Positions 10,441 through 21,431 are shown, counted from the first letter of the stretch. The stretch: DNA of 64,000 nucleotides from Metellina segmentata (GCA_947359465.1 OX375878.1:91300377-91364376); one strand, 5' to 3'. Program-made: numbers and translations. Notes: a model not told the origin generated them from the sequence alone.

Positions 10441-10670
10441 AATTACCAGCTTTATCGTGGTCATGCGATCTATATTAGGGACGCGACATCGATGTCGATG
10501 TTTTCAAAACATCGACGTATTTATCATCGATTTATCGGAGTCGATGTTTGTTTAACATCGATGTTTTAACATTATCGATATTTTTATGTTGTCTATGTTT
10601 TGTTTTTGAATTATAAAGTACCATAGTAAAAATTAAGAAAAATATCCGTGCAACTAAGCATTTATCAGTG

Positions 10671-10784
10671 ATGGCGACATCCGTCCCATCAGAAAGAGAT
10701 TTTTCCCTAAATGGTGGGATAAATAGTGAAAAAAGAAATCGGCTTACGATGGAGAAAGTGACTTCTCTTTTTTACAAACTGTAA
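10671..10784 (+). pseudogene. hAT transposase, C-terminal dimerisation-domain remnant
   Basis: An in-frame stretch of 37 residues ending at a stop (10782-10784): MATSVPSERDFSLNGG, then NSEKRNRLTMEKV and LFYKL. This matches the hAT C-terminal signature (ATS.PSER.FS..G, KR.RL..E.V..L). The Glu of SER is the position of the third catalytic acid. Everything upstream is lost. Confidence 0.8.
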
Positions 10785-11149
10785 ATAACAAATATTGGGG
10801 CACATAATAATTATTGGCCATAATATTTTTATTCACAGTAAATAGAAAATAAGTTCATGTTTCCCCCTCATAAGTTGATAAATAATTAATAACTAAAAAT
10901 AATTATTGTTATATACCTACCTAATTATATTTTATAATTAGTAGTACCTATCGCAAATGTAGTAAATATTATTTTCTTTTATATTTTTCAATTCAAAAAT
11001 AAAATATTTGTTGATTGTCCTTATTTTTTTATTTATTTATTTTGACAGTTAAAAAAATCTTAGTTATAAATTAATAAAACACAGTAAATGACAAATTATA
11101 TCTCCCCCCGGAGAACATTAATGTTTGAAGTTACTAAACCAGTTTTAAG

Positions 11150-11578
11150 GTAATTTTTAATGAACGTCGTATACTAGAGCAACACAATGGACCATAGACG
11201 ACGGTCCGGGATCAGTCCCCTAAGGGAAAGATTCAAGGACAACACTACGTAATGTTCAATCATGGTCAGATGACGAGGCAACACCTGAGCTGGCACTCCA
11301 CTCTCCAAACTTCCACGCCAACCCAACTTGAGAACATTCGGCCATGACAGATTTAAGATATAACAGCCGCCTCTACACCATACGTTTACAAACATCCATG
11401 CACTGACCCGGATTCGAACCAGTAACCTTCCTATCTGGAATTAGGCTACGATAGATTTAAGATGCACCAGCCGCCTCTACACCATACGCTTACAAACATC
11501 CATGCACTGACACGGATTTGAACCAGGAAAATTCCGATCTAGAGGATAGCACATTAACCACCAGACCGGTTGGTCGGC
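11150..11578 (-). repeat. SINE-A with duplicated head (429 bp), nested in hAT
   Basis: A perfect 11-bp target duplication CCAGTTTTAAG (11139-11149, 11579-11589) fixes both ends. Read on the minus strand it has head, linker up to ATCTATCGTAGCC, then a second partial head from about 11440 (GGTTACTGGTTCGAATCC, intact B box), linker and full body. The tail side begins GTAATTTTTAATGAACG. The duplicated unit is about 105-110 bp. Confidence 0.9.
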
Positions 11579-11713
11579 CCAGTTTTAAGAAATTGGTTGA
11601 ACGTTTAAATACGTTGATGTTTAAAAACATCGATGGTTTTTGGGCGATGATTTTTTCAACAACAATGTTTCAATTTTGAACATCGATCTTTTATTGTCGA
11701 TGTCGCATCTCTA

Positions 11714-12536
11714 ATCCAGATAGGCTAATTCGTTAGATTTTGCTTTTTGGCGGAAACAATTGGCGATGAAAAGAGTTATGGCAACCCGTGTCAAAACCAT
11801 CTTTGCTTTCGTGTATGGACGCACGAGAACGGACATTGATACACATCTCCATCAAAATGGTAGAGATCTACGTTTGACGGTTGGAGCAAGAAAGATGAAA
11901 TTGTCTCCATATATCATCCCGCGTACTCTGTTCGTACAGAGTATTGAAAAAGTAACAAAATTTAATCTTTCCCTGACTTCTGTTTACTCAGCGTATAGGT
12001 TTTTTTTTTGGTTACTGCCTTTGTCTTTAGCTTATTTCTTTCTCGGAATCTCGGTAAGCTCTAAAATTTTGAAAGAACAGTCCTTGCCCACTCTTTTCTC
12101 CCCTGAATTATTATGAGAAGTTCTTCGAATTTTCAAAAGATTCTTGGATTGCTTTTTCTGTTGGCCCAACATTGTTTTAAAAAAGGCATCTCAGAGAAAG
12201 AATTGCGCTGGTGTACATGATAGCTTCTAAAGCAATTCCTTTTAGAATAGCAGACTGGATTGACGGCGATTGAACAAGAGTTCGGAAATTGGTTCTTGAC
12301 TCATTCAATCTCTTAAGCAGTAGTTCTTTGATTGCGGGCAGCGCGCGTCCCAACCTGAACGCTATTAGTATTACGATGGAATTCTATATACTGAGGGATC
12401 TCGCCAATTCATTTATTATTTTCTTTAAATATTCTGTTATAGTGTACATTTAAATAAAACGAGAGAATAAATTGGAAACTCGCCTGAATCGTTTTTAGAA
12501 TTTCACCTCAAGAAATCTATTATTAAAAAGGATCAC
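11714..12536. other. No recognisable gene
   Basis: A + strand frame of 118 codons (11760-12116) has no recognisable domain and no supporting splice or start context; I treat it as chance. The rest is unique-looking and AT-rich. Confidence 0.5.
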
Positions 12537-12795
12537 GGTGGCCCGGTTAGGGGAGTTACGAATTAGCAACCAAAGTCCAAGTAAAGGGTCTGGTGCACGT
12601 TAAATCTGTAGTGGCCTCCGATGACGTGTTGTGAAAGCTAGGAGAGTGGGGTGCCCGTTCAGGTTGGACCTCGTCATCTGACCGTGGTTGAACAATTACG
12701 TGGTGTTGTCTACGGGTCTTTCTCTTCAAGTTGATTCCAGACCGTCGTCAATAACCCGTTGTGTTGCTCCACTACGACGTTAACTAAAATACTTA
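12537..12795 (+). repeat. SINE-B copy
   Basis: Head CGGTGGCCCGGTTAGGGGAG..GAATTAGCAACC, linker TCTGGTGCACGTTAAATCTG, diverged body, and tail GTTGCTCCACTACGACG, TTAACTAAAATACTTATA. Confidence 0.8.
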
Positions 12796-12987
12796 TATCT
12801 ATTATTAAATTATTTTTGAGTGGATACATGGCTTTCCTGCAAAGAAGCCTGCGAGTTTACTTAATCATGAGAACGTTCCATGAGAAAATATTTATAATGA
12901 GATGTCATTAAAGGAACTAATAAAAAAACAAATATCGGTAAATTCTAGAAACAGAATGAAACATGACTTGATTCCAAAATAATAGTA

Positions 12988-13308
12988 ACGGCAATTTTAA
13001 ATAACATCGTACTAGAGCAACACAGTGGGCTATTGACGACTGTCCGGGATCGATCCCCTTATCAAAAGATCCGAGGACGCGACGTACTTTTGAACCACGG
13101 TCAGATGACGAGGCAACACCTGAGCAGGCACCCGCCTCTCCAAACTTCCACACTAACCCAAAGTGAAGACTTTAGGTCACGACAGATTTAAAGTGTACCA
13201 GCCGCCTCTACACCATACACTTGAAACATCCATACACCGACCCGGATTCGTACCAGGAACCTTCCAATCTAGAGGCTAACACCTTAACCACTATACCGGT
13301 TGGTCGAC
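12988..13308 (-). repeat. SINE-A, near full length
   Basis: A minus-strand copy from tail (GGCAATTTTAAATAACATCG) through body and linker to head (CTATACCGGTTGGTCGACC). B box slightly altered (reverse complement GGTACGAATCC). Confidence 0.88.
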
Positions 13309-13385
13309 CCCCGTAAACAGGACAGTGTTTGGTTAGATCTAATTTTGTTTTCATAACTCCTCTAATCAGAATTCCATGGCCCACA

Positions 13386-13514
13386 ATCATCTGACCGTGG
13401 TTCAAAATTACGAGATGTTGTTCTCGAATCTTTCCCTTAAGGGACTGATCCGGGACCGTCGTCAATAGCCCGTTGTGTCGCTTTAGTGCGACGTTAATTA
13501 AAGTTACCAAATTA
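13386..13514 (+). repeat. Short-class SINE (129 bp) with target duplication
   Basis: It starts ATCATCTGACCGTGG and ends TTAATTAAAGTTACCAAATTA. A 12-bp duplication CCATGGCYCACA lies at 13374-13385 and 13515-13526 (one mismatch). Confidence 0.88.
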
Positions 13515-13620
13515 CCATGGCTCACAGGAATTGTTGAAACTTAACGAAATCCGTATTGAATGTACGTATTGAAAATGTATATGCTTTAAAAATAAGTGTT
13601 TGTATTTAAAATATTAGTAA

Positions 13621-13916
13621 GCCGACCAACCGGTATAGTGGTTAAGGTGTTAGCCTCTAGATCGGAAATTTCCGGGTCCGAGCATGGATGTTTGTAAGGT
13701 ATGATGTAGAGGCGGCTGGTGCATAAATCTTTCGTGGCCGAAAGTACTCATGTTGGGTTGGTGTGGAAGTTTGGAGAGTGGGGTGCCAGTTCAGGTGTTG
13801 CTTCGTCATCTGACCGTGGTTCAAAATTACGAGGTGTTGTCCTCGGATCTTTCTCTTCAGAGATTGATCCCGGACCGTCGTCAATAGCCCATTGTGTTGC
13901 TCTAGTACGACGTAAA
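13621..13916 (+). repeat. SINE-A, near full length
   Basis: Head GCCGACCAACCGGTATAGTGG with intact A box; B box deleted (CGGAAATTTCCGGGTCC); full body; tail cut to GTACGACGTAAAAATT. A similar AGTAAG sequence on both sides may be a decayed target duplication. Confidence 0.88.
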
Positions 13917-14001
13917 AATTTAAAAAATAAATTAATTAATTAAATAAAATATTAAAATAAGTAAGCTTTGTTTTAAATTTATTCTTTCTGTAACTATGAG
14001 A

Positions 14002-14487
14002 GTCGACCAATCAGTCTGGAAATTAAGATGCTAACCTCTAGATCGGATGGTAATTTTAGTTAACGTCGTACTAGATCAACACAACGGGCTATTGACGACG
14101 GTCCGGAATCAGTCCCTTAAGGGAAAGATCGAGGACAACACCTCGTAATTTTGAACCACGGTCAGATGACGAAGCAACACCTGAGCTGACACCCCCTCTA
14201 GATCGGAAGGTTCCTGGTTCAAATCCAGGTCAGGTCATGGATATTTCTCAGCGTAGGTTTGTGGAGGTGGATGGTGCACCTTAAATCTGTCGTGGCCGAA
14301 AGTCATCCTGTTGGGTTGGTGTGGAAGTTTGGAGTGTGGGGTGCCGGCTCAGGTGTTGCCTCGTCATCTGACCGTGGTTCAAAATTACGTGGTGTTGTCC
14401 TCTGATCTTCCCCTTAGCGGATTGATCCCGGACCGTTGTCAATAACTCGTTGTGTTGCTCTAATACGACGTTAATTAAAATTACCAT
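14002..14487 (+). repeat. SINE-A, outer copy split by nested SINE
   Basis: The head begins GTCGACCAATCAGTCTGG. It is split after CCTCTAGATCGGA by an antisense SINE (14048-14194). It resumes at 14195 with the duplicated CCTCTAGATCGGA, B box GGTTCAAATCC, body and ATTACCATTA tail. Confidence 0.88.
14048..14194 (-). repeat. 5'-truncated SINE nested inside SINE-A
   Basis: A minus-strand copy from the tail GGTAATTTTAGTTAACG to GAGCTGACACCCC. A perfect 13-bp duplication CCTCTAGATCGGA lies at 14035-14047 and 14195-14207. Confidence 0.92.
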
Positions 14488-15266
14488 TAAGATACTTTCA
14501 ATGATAATAATTTTCCAATTTTAAAGGAAAATCATTAAATAACGCTGTTGGTATACTCTTTTATCTCACTTATTTTAGGAATTTCTACATCACAATATTC
14601 TGTATATATATTTTTAAATGACATTTTGTATGTCTAATAAAAATTATGACATACAAAACATTAAAATAGTGAAAATAACTTCCATTGTAGTTTGAATTTC
14701 CTTTCGATATGCAGGTCCCAGTCTAATTAGCCTCGTGTAGCAGTGCGATGATTCAAACTTTCCATATCGAATTAACATAGTTACAAAATCGAGATCGACA
14801 AGCTTTGTGTTGAAAATATCAAAACATTCTATGTGAAAGAATGAAAAGCTTCTCTTCCAGTCTGCTACTGGCAAACCCGAGGATAGTATCGCTAAATTAC
14901 CTAGACATTGATCTAGACTGCATAGACCAGACAATCCCAGGGGTATCTTTCGAGAGGTAACGACTGTTAACGTGTCAGACAAGACGAAAGGTCTCCAAAG
15001 GTCAGGTCATTAAACCTTCTTTCACATTGGACTTGCTGACACCCGCCTTTGTTTCTAATATTGCAAGTCATCTCATGGACTCTATCCCTTTGAAAGTATG
15101 TGCGTGTGTGCTGCGGCGTATCAAGCCTTAAACTTATTCAGAAATACAAAACCAGAAGGTTAATCGCTCAATACCAAATATTCATAGCAAAAGCGCTTTG
15201 TTGTACCGTCACAACTATTGTAGCATACTACTTCTTTATTATCTGACTACAAAAGTACTAATGGGT
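14488..15266. other. No recognisable gene
   Basis: A minus-strand frame of 112 codons (14644-14982) matches nothing I recognise and has no splice context. No repeats identified. Confidence 0.5.
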
Positions 15267-15522
15267 CATGGTAAGGTAATGGTAATAGTAATTTTAGTTA
15301 ACGTCGTACTAGAGCAACACAGCGGGCTGTTGACGACGGTCCGGGAAAAGTCCCTTAAGGGAAAGAACCGAGGAGAACACCTCGTAATTTTGAACCACGG
15401 TCAGATGACGAAGCAACACCTGAACTAGCACCCCACTCTCCAAACTTCCACACCAACCCATCGTGAAGACTTTCGGCCACGACAAATTTAAGGTGCACCA
15501 GCCGCCTCTACACGATACGCTT
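15267..15522 (-). repeat. SINE body and linker, head missing
   Basis: A minus-strand copy from the ACCATT tail (GGTAATGGTAATAGTAATTT) through body and linker, ending near CTACACGATACGCTTG. The tRNA-like head is absent (5' truncation). No target duplication found. Confidence 0.85.
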
Positions 15523-15753
15523 GGACATTCACACCGCAGGTGTCCCATTTCCCCCGTCCATAGGACAAGTAGAATTGTTTTTTTGTGGACACACTGGGGA
15601 AAAGTGGTTTGGTTAAAACCGTGAAGGCACTCTTTCTTTGGTTTCATGGTGGAAACTTCTCATAATGAGGGTTACCGTTATGCAGTACATTATGATTACT
15701 GTAATAATACAAACTTACATACAAGAAAAAGGTCAATTAGTCTGTAGTCGTGG

Positions 15754-16052
15754 TCAAGATATGCTTGGATCCGAATATGTATAGGCACATGGACAGTTAA
15801 TTGGATGAGGTAGTCTATGTTGTCCGAATCTCATGACTGATATTATCTTTGACTGCGCTTGATGGTTGCTGGCTGCGTTTGTTGCCCATACCGCATAATT
15901 AACATCTGATGGCTGCGTGAGATGATGAGAACACGTTAGGGGGCATTTGAAGATGTAATGATTGGGCGTTCCTGTTTGTCCGCAGGTGCAGTTGCAAGAA
16001 TTTGCCACAGTAAATCGGCTCAAATAGCTGGGGAAGGGCCATGGCCTGTGAA
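15754..16052 (-). pseudogene. Non-LTR retrotransposon (Jockey/R1-like) C-terminal remnant
   Basis: On the minus strand 16052-15754 reads TGHGPFPSYLSRF, then CNCTCGQTGTPNHYIFKCP. This is the conserved end of Jockey/R1-clade LINE proteins: TGHG.F..YL.RF followed by a C-x-C...H...C knuckle. About 100 residues remain; the reverse transcriptase and endonuclease are absent. Up to 16185 there is further decayed sequence in shifted frames. It is the only LINE trace seen, so it is relevant as a distant witness for SINE mobilisation. Confidence 0.72.
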
Positions 16053-16214
16053 AAATGACGCATTAGGGACCATACGGCTGTTTTCTGGGGTTGATTTTTG
16101 GGGGAAAAAATGAAGGTTCTAATTTCTGTTGTTCCTGTTTTCCATTCCTCCTGTCATCTTTGCATGGCTGCCTTTTTCATTGAGCTTTACGCGTGACATT
16201 TCGGTAGTTTGGCG

Positions 16215-16358
16215 GTGACCCCGGATTCGAACCAGGAAACTTCCGATCTAGAGGGGGTCATGGTAAGGCGGTTGGAAGAGTAACGGCTTAGTAACCGGAA
16301 GGTTGCGTGATCGAATCCATCCAATGACCATCGTGTACAAAGGGGGCTGGTGCTCGTT
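16215..16358. repeat. SINE head fragments: A head (-) then B head (+)
   Basis: 16215-16256 is a minus-strand A head (reverse complement of GGTTCGAATCCGGGG). 16262-16358 is a + B head (GGCGGTTGGAAGAGTAACGG, AACCGGAAGGTTGCG, ATCGAATCC) plus linker (CGTGTACAAAGGGGGCTGG). Confidence 0.75.
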
Positions 16359-16359
16359 T

Positions 16360-16795
16360 TAGGTATTTTGTCTAACATCGTACTAGAGCAACATAACGGG
16401 CTATTGAAGACGGTCCGGGATCAATCCCCTAAGGGATAGATCCGAGGAGAAAACACCACGTAATTTTGAATTACAGTCAGATGACGAGGCAACAACTAGC
16501 TGGCACCCAACCCTCCAAACTTCCACACCAACCCAGCGTGATGACTTTCGGCGACGACAGATTTAAGGTGCATCAGCAACCTCTACACCATTCGCTTACA
16601 AACATCCATGCGTTGATTTGAATTCGAACCAAGAACCTTCTGATCTAGAGGCTAAAACCTTAACCACTAGACCGGGTGGTCGTCACGACGGTCTGGGATG
16701 GAACCACCTGTGGAAAGATCCCAGACCGTCGTCAATAGCCCTTTTGTGTTGTTTCAGTGCGACGTTAATTAAAATACCTACCTACCAAAAGTATC
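16360..16795 (-). repeat. SINE-A full copy (-) abutting a + tail fragment
   Basis: 16360-16682 is a complete minus-strand copy from tail (AGGTATTTTGTCTAACATCG) to head (GACCGGGTGGTCG). 16683-16795 is a + strand body/tail fragment ending AATTAAAATACCTACCTACC. The two form a head-to-head arrangement. Confidence 0.8.
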
Positions 16796-16955
16796 CTAAT
16801 AATTCTTAAATCACTTTATACACAATGCAAAATGCGCTCCAGAACGCAGTTAATTAAGCACCTACCTTATACTGAAGAGCCAGAACAACTTATAGAGGAG
16901 ACTTTGCAAAGTACATATCAATGTCACCTATGCACGTCTTTAGTTGCGTCTGTCG

Positions 16956-17228
16956 GTATGTATTTTAATTAAAGCTGCACTGGGGGGGGAGCTGCATATC
17001 GGGTTATTGGCTACAGTCCGCGGTCCAACCCGAATGGGGACATCCGAGAACAACACCGCTTAAATTTGAACCACGGTCAGATGACGAGGTCACAACTAAG
17101 CTGGCACCCCTCTCCAAACTTCCACACCACACCAACATGAGGATATTTAAAGTCACGACAGATGCAGCGTGCATGTCTCTTTGTTCAAGATGGGGCCGTC
17201 GTGTCTCAGTGGGTTTGTCCACTGCTCT
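16956..17228 (-). repeat. Old SINE copy
   Basis: A minus-strand copy from the tail (GTATGTATTTTAATTAAAGC) through body (CACGGTCAGATGACGAGG) into a diverged B-type linker (AGTCACGACAGATGCAGCGTG, TCTTTGTTCAAGATGG). Confidence 0.75.
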
Positions 17229-17240
17229 AGCTACCTTCGA

Positions 17241-17400
17241 GTATTAGAGCCGCGGTAGCCCGGTAGAAGAGTATTAGAGCCGCGGTAGCCCGGTAGAAGA
17301 GCATCAGATTAGCAACGGAGGGTTGCAAGTTCCAATTCAACCAAAGACCGTCGTTTACAAAGGGGTCTGTGGCGCGTTAAATCCGTCATGACCTCATACA
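17241..17400 (+). repeat. SINE-B head with a 30-bp tandem duplication
   Basis: A 30-bp unit starting GTATTAGAGCCGCGG is repeated exactly (17241-17270, 17271-17300). It covers the B-head start (CGCGGTAGCCCGG). The rest of the head (GATTAGCAACGGAGGGTTGC) and linker (CGTTTACAAAGGGGTCTG, CGTTAAATCCGTCATGACC) follow. Confidence 0.8.
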
Positions 17401-17914
17401 TTCACCCAGGAGCAGAATTATATTCAGAGTTCTACAACACAACTTGCAGTTGCAGTTGCAATCCAAGTTCTGCCGGCATTTTGTCCGAATTTTGATGATT
17501 GCGGTAAAATCAAAAACAGACGTAAAACACAGTCATCGGCTAAATATGTATTACATATTCATAATAAAATACATCAAAATTAATTAACTTACTTTATTTA
17601 AACCAAGGCATAAGTTTAGAATTTTTAATTCTGTCGATAACTTTTGAAGTTAAAATATTTTGTCATTGACACAGAAGATGTGTTATTTATAAAGTGTTTG
17701 TGGAAATGTGGGCATTGTAGGCAGAGTGTTCCGTAGCTAGAAAAGAAAAAACATGTGGCAAGGAACGCGCTTAGCACTGCAGAACATCGTAACTTATGAT
17801 AGAAAAAAAAATCGGCCAAAATTGTGATAAAATTATTGTGGAAAGTGTGTTCTGCAAAGACTGTTTGTTCTGCGTCTCAATTTTAAGCACTTTCTGCTCC
17901 CGAGTACACGTTGT
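17401..17914. other. No gene seen
   Basis: Unique-looking sequence. 17640-17800 (for example CAGAACATCGTAACTTATGA) resembles, in inverted orientation, 1800-1960 (ATAAGTTACGATGTTCTGC, TGACAAAATATTTAACTTTA). It is therefore a second copy of an unidentified dispersed repeat. Confidence 0.5.
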
Positions 17915-18105
17915 CCCTCACGTTGGCGTGGTATGGAAGTTTGGAGAGATGAGGTTCCAGCTCAGGTGTTGCCTCGTCATCTGACCGTGGTTCAGAATTT
18001 CGTGGTGTTGTCCTCCGACCTTTCTCTTTAGGATTGATCCCGGACCGTTATTAATAGCCCGTTGTGTTACTCCAGTACAACATTAATGAAAATACCTACT
18101 GAAAT
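17915..18105 (+). repeat. SINE body, 5'-truncated
   Basis: CTCACGTTGGCGTGGTATGG, then a diverged body and tail CAACATTAATGAAAATACCTA (TACC-type tail). Confidence 0.8.
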
Positions 18106-18702
18106 ACTTCCAACCGGGCTAGCCCCTCGTCAAATAGGGCATGATCTGTTAAAAATCCTGCAGAGAAGACTGCAGATTACGAAACAGAAATGTACACACC
18201 CGACCCACAGATAGTTAGATCATCTTGACCATACTTGGAATTCTGAACTAAATTTCTCCACTTCAAATCATGAAAAAAAAAACGTCTACTATCGGGTCAC
18301 ATGGAAAAAGGAACTCATCTCATAAAATTCATTACCCTCTTTTCCCGCCCGCAGTTCTAACATGGGAGACCCGTCTGAAAATGAAACTGTTTCGCTCTTT
18401 TTCTCAGGAGTGTCAATAAATTGCTTTAGAAGTGAAAAGCACTCATGGGAATCCTTAACTGAGATTACACCGGAGGTAATCTTTAGTGGAATAACTTAAG
18501 ACATTTGCAGACGAGAACTTCATTTCCTTACCTTAAGCACATTCTCCGATGCGAGGGGAATATCTCAAGTCTTGCTTGCGAAGACGAAATCGAATGTTTT
18601 GGGGAATATGTACTATATATTATCAGGGGTTTAGAAAATAGCAATCGTCTCGGATTTGAAATTGCATTTTAAATTGTACTCCAAGAGTCGTTTTGTTACG
18701 TT
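18106..18702. other. No gene seen
   Basis: Unique-looking; short pyrimidine-rich tract before 18360, no convincing exon. Confidence 0.5.
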
Positions 18703-18945
18703 TCGGAGCCTCAGTAGCACGGTTCGAATTGCAACTGGAGGGGTACGATTTTGAATCCAACCAAAGACCTCGTGTACAAAGGGGGCTGGTGAATGTTAAA
18801 GCAGTTGCGGCCTCAAATGTTTTCATGTCGGTGTGATGTGGAAGTTTAAAGAGTGGTGTACTGTTCAGGTGTTGACCTCTTCATCTGATTGTGGTTCAAA
18901 ATAACGGGGTATTATCCTCAGATCTTTCACTTCGGGGGTTGACCT
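18703..18945 (+). repeat. SINE-B copy, diverged
   Basis: Head GAGCCTCAGTAGCACGG.., TTTTGAATCCAACCAAAGAC, linker CGTGTACAAAGGGGGCTGG, body through ATCTTTCACTTCGGGGGTTG, cut off at the next SINE head. Confidence 0.75.
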
Positions 18946-19092
18946 GATCAACCGGTCTGGTGGTTGAGGTGTTAGCCTCAAGATCGGATGGTTCCTGGCT
19001 CGAATCCGGGTCAGTGCATGGATGTTCGCAAGCGTATGGTGTAGAGACGGCTGGTGCATCTTATGTCGTGGTCGAAAGTCTTTACGTTGCAC
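18946..19092 (+). repeat. SINE-A head and linker only
   Basis: TGATCAACCGGTCTGGTGG head, B box GGCTCGAATCC, linker to CGAAAGTCTTTACGTTGC, where it stops. A head-only fragment. Confidence 0.8.
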
Positions 19093-19602
19093 ACAGTGTG
19101 TCATTTTCGCAATCTAGGTGAACAAAATTATTTCATCAAAAATACACTGGTTTTGGATGATTATATAAAAGGGTGTGAGTGTTAAATATTGATTTGGTGA
19201 ATATTTAACGCGTTTATTAAATATTTGGATGCAGAAATATGCTAAAGTTAAAGATATTTGTCATTTTTACCTAAACAATGGTCAGATATACCCATAACAG
19301 TTATATTTAAAAATAAAGAATAATTCCAAAACTAAAGGTGGAAATATTTGAAAAATATTACAAAATTATATACTTGGAATCTCAACTGGGAATATTCTTT
19401 AAAAAATTCAACCTTTTTGGAAACATTTGGCTGCGTTTAGTTCTAGGACCTTGCTCGCGTAAACTTACAATTAAAGGATCTGAGGTATTGACTAATCAAT
19501 TCGTATAAGTTCTTGACATTTTATAGAAAATATTTCTCTTATCGCCTATTGTGTTTATTCCTTGTCTTGGGATTTGAAGAAGCGGACCAATTACCAATTG
19601 GA
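19093..19602. other. No gene seen
   Basis: AT-rich, no features recognised. Confidence 0.5.
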
Positions 19603-19673
19603 AGCGGACCCGGATTCGAACCAGGAACCTTCTGATCTAGAGGCTCTAACACCTTAACCACTATACCGGTTGG
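19603..19673 (-). repeat. SINE-A head fragment
   Basis: A minus-strand head with a perfect B box (reverse complement of GGTTCGAATCC) and CTATACCGGTTGGT at its end. Confidence 0.8.
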
Positions 19674-19850
19674 TAAGCACCAACCTTAAAGCATCTATAT
19701 CAGATAACCAAAATGAAAGCATTTGAGCTCAAGTCCTCATGTTGGGTTGGTGTGGAAGTTTGGAGTGTGGGGTGCCAACTCAGGTGTTGCCTCGTCATCT
19801 GACCGTGGTTCAAAATTACTTGGTGTCGTCATCGGATCGTTCCCTTAGGG

Positions 19851-21431
19851 CAGTGTTTCCCAAAGTGTGGTACGCGTACCTCCAGGGGTACAGGAAGAGT
19901 TTGGTGGGGGTACGCGTTGCACAGGAGTTTGGTGGACTGATTATCTGATATTTCTCAAAGCCGTTATTATGCATTGCAAGTCGATGAGTCCACTGATATT
20001 GCGAATTTTGCAAATCTTATGGCGTTTGCTAGATACGAAAAAAAATCAAGAAATTCATGACGACTTTTTATTTTGCCAGCCTTTATTGGGTCACACAACA
20101 GGAGAAGATATCTTTAATGTCTGAAAAAATTTATGCAAGAGAACAAAATTGATTGGAATAGATGTGTGGGAATAAGCACAGATGGAGCAAAAAGTATGGT
20201 CGGAATTAATAAAGGACTCGTTGCAAGAATTCAAAATGTCGCCCCAAAAGTCATATTCACACATTGTTGCATACACAGAGAGGATTTGCAACACGTAAGA
20301 TGCTCGCTGATCTACAGAAAGTTCTGGATGAAAGCGTGAAAATCGTTAACTACATTAAAAACCGTCCTTTGAATGCACGACTTTTTTCTCAAATATGCGA
20401 AGAAATGGGAAGTAGTCATACCCAGCTTCTTTATCATACCGATGTTCGTTGGCAACCTCGAGGAAAAATTCTATATCGATTGTTTGAACTTAGACATGAA
20501 CTTCAATGTTTTCTTAATGATAGATTTGAGTTGAGAAATTGTTTACATGACTGGAAATGGCTTTGTAAACTAGCATACTTAGCAGATATATTCTCTGTTT
20601 TAAATTGCCTCAACTTATCGTTACAAGGCAAAGAAATTTCATTGTTTCACGTTCAAGATAAATTGAACGCTGCCATGGCAAAAGAGAGTTGGTAATGGAG
20701 AAGTAGACTCGTTTCCCTCTCTTCGTGAGTTTATAACACGTTCGACTACTAAAATTGATGCTGATACTCTAAAATGCATAACGCAGCATTTGGAGAGTTT
20801 GCAAGTGGGCTTGAAAAACTATTTCCCTGATTTAACCAAAAATATTGAATGGATAAGATATCCGTTTAACATTAACACAACATCCGAAGATTTGTCGCAT
20901 GTGGAAGAAGAGCAATTGTTGGAATTGGCTTAAGACGGATTCTTGAAAAATAAATATAAGGAGAGTACTTTAACATCATTCTGGTTACAAATGCAACTTG
21001 TGTATCCGGTTTTAACAAAAGAAGTTCTAAAGTAAAACTTGCCTTTTCCAACTTCATGTTGATGTGAAGTGGCTTTTTCAGCATTTGCAGACATTAAGTC
21101 GTAAAAAAGGAACAGACTATTGGACGTGGAACCACATCTCAGATTAAAATGAACAACCAGGGAACCAAATTATGACGATCTGTTACCTCAGCACAAACAA
21201 TTTCATCCTTCTCATTGATCCAAATAAACGCTATTTATAATATAACTTTTTTTTATATTTCATTATGAATAATTTTATTTCTCTTTTCTTATTATTTTGT
21301 GTATGTCACAAGAAAAGAAAAAAATACATTTTGATTGTTATTAAAATACATCCATTTTTTTGACGAGGGGTACTCAGTATTACGAAAATTATGGAAGGGG
21401 TACACATATGTCAAAAGTTTGGGAAACACTG
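19851..21431 (+). mobile_element. hAT transposon (ZBED/Buster-like), 1581 bp, complete ends
   Basis: Terminal inverted repeats are CAGTGTTTCCCAAA at the left and its near-complement TTTGGGAAACACTG at the right. A perfect 8-bp duplication CCTTAGGG (19843-19850, 21432-21439) is diagnostic of hAT. The target is the SINE body. The transposase inside is broken. Confidence 0.93.
19964..21195 (+). pseudogene. hAT transposase (ZBED5/SCAND3-like), frameshifted
   Basis: Conserved blocks appear in order but in shifting frames. LQVDESTDIANFANLMAF (about 19980-20034) carries the first catalytic Asp. GISTDGAKSM (about 20170-20198) carries the second acid. HCCIHRE and LLYHTDVRWQPRGKIL follow, and near 21060-21130 CEVAFSAFADIKS, then KRNRLLDVEPHLRL, with the third acid Glu. 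Breaks are at the poly-A near 20040, near 20280 and 20690, plus stops after about 20930. The N-terminal BED zinc finger is missing. Inactive. Confidence 0.88.

Larger units (their letters stand above)
10476..11713 (+). mobile_element. hAT element remnant with internal SINE
   Basis: The left end TAGGGACGCGACATCGATG and the right end (reverse complement TAGAGATGCGACATCGAC) form an imperfect terminal inverted repeat, with further internal ATCGATG palindromes. Flanking 8-mers ATCTATAT (10468-10475) and ATCCAGAT (11714-11721) match at 6 of 8, fitting a decayed hAT target duplication. A transposase C-terminal scrap lies inside, and a SINE was inserted at 11150-11578. Confidence 0.7.

Noticed and set aside
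11760..12116. 118-codon + frame
   Set aside because: No similarity recognised; the composition changes from basic to hydrophobic without domain structure; probably chance.
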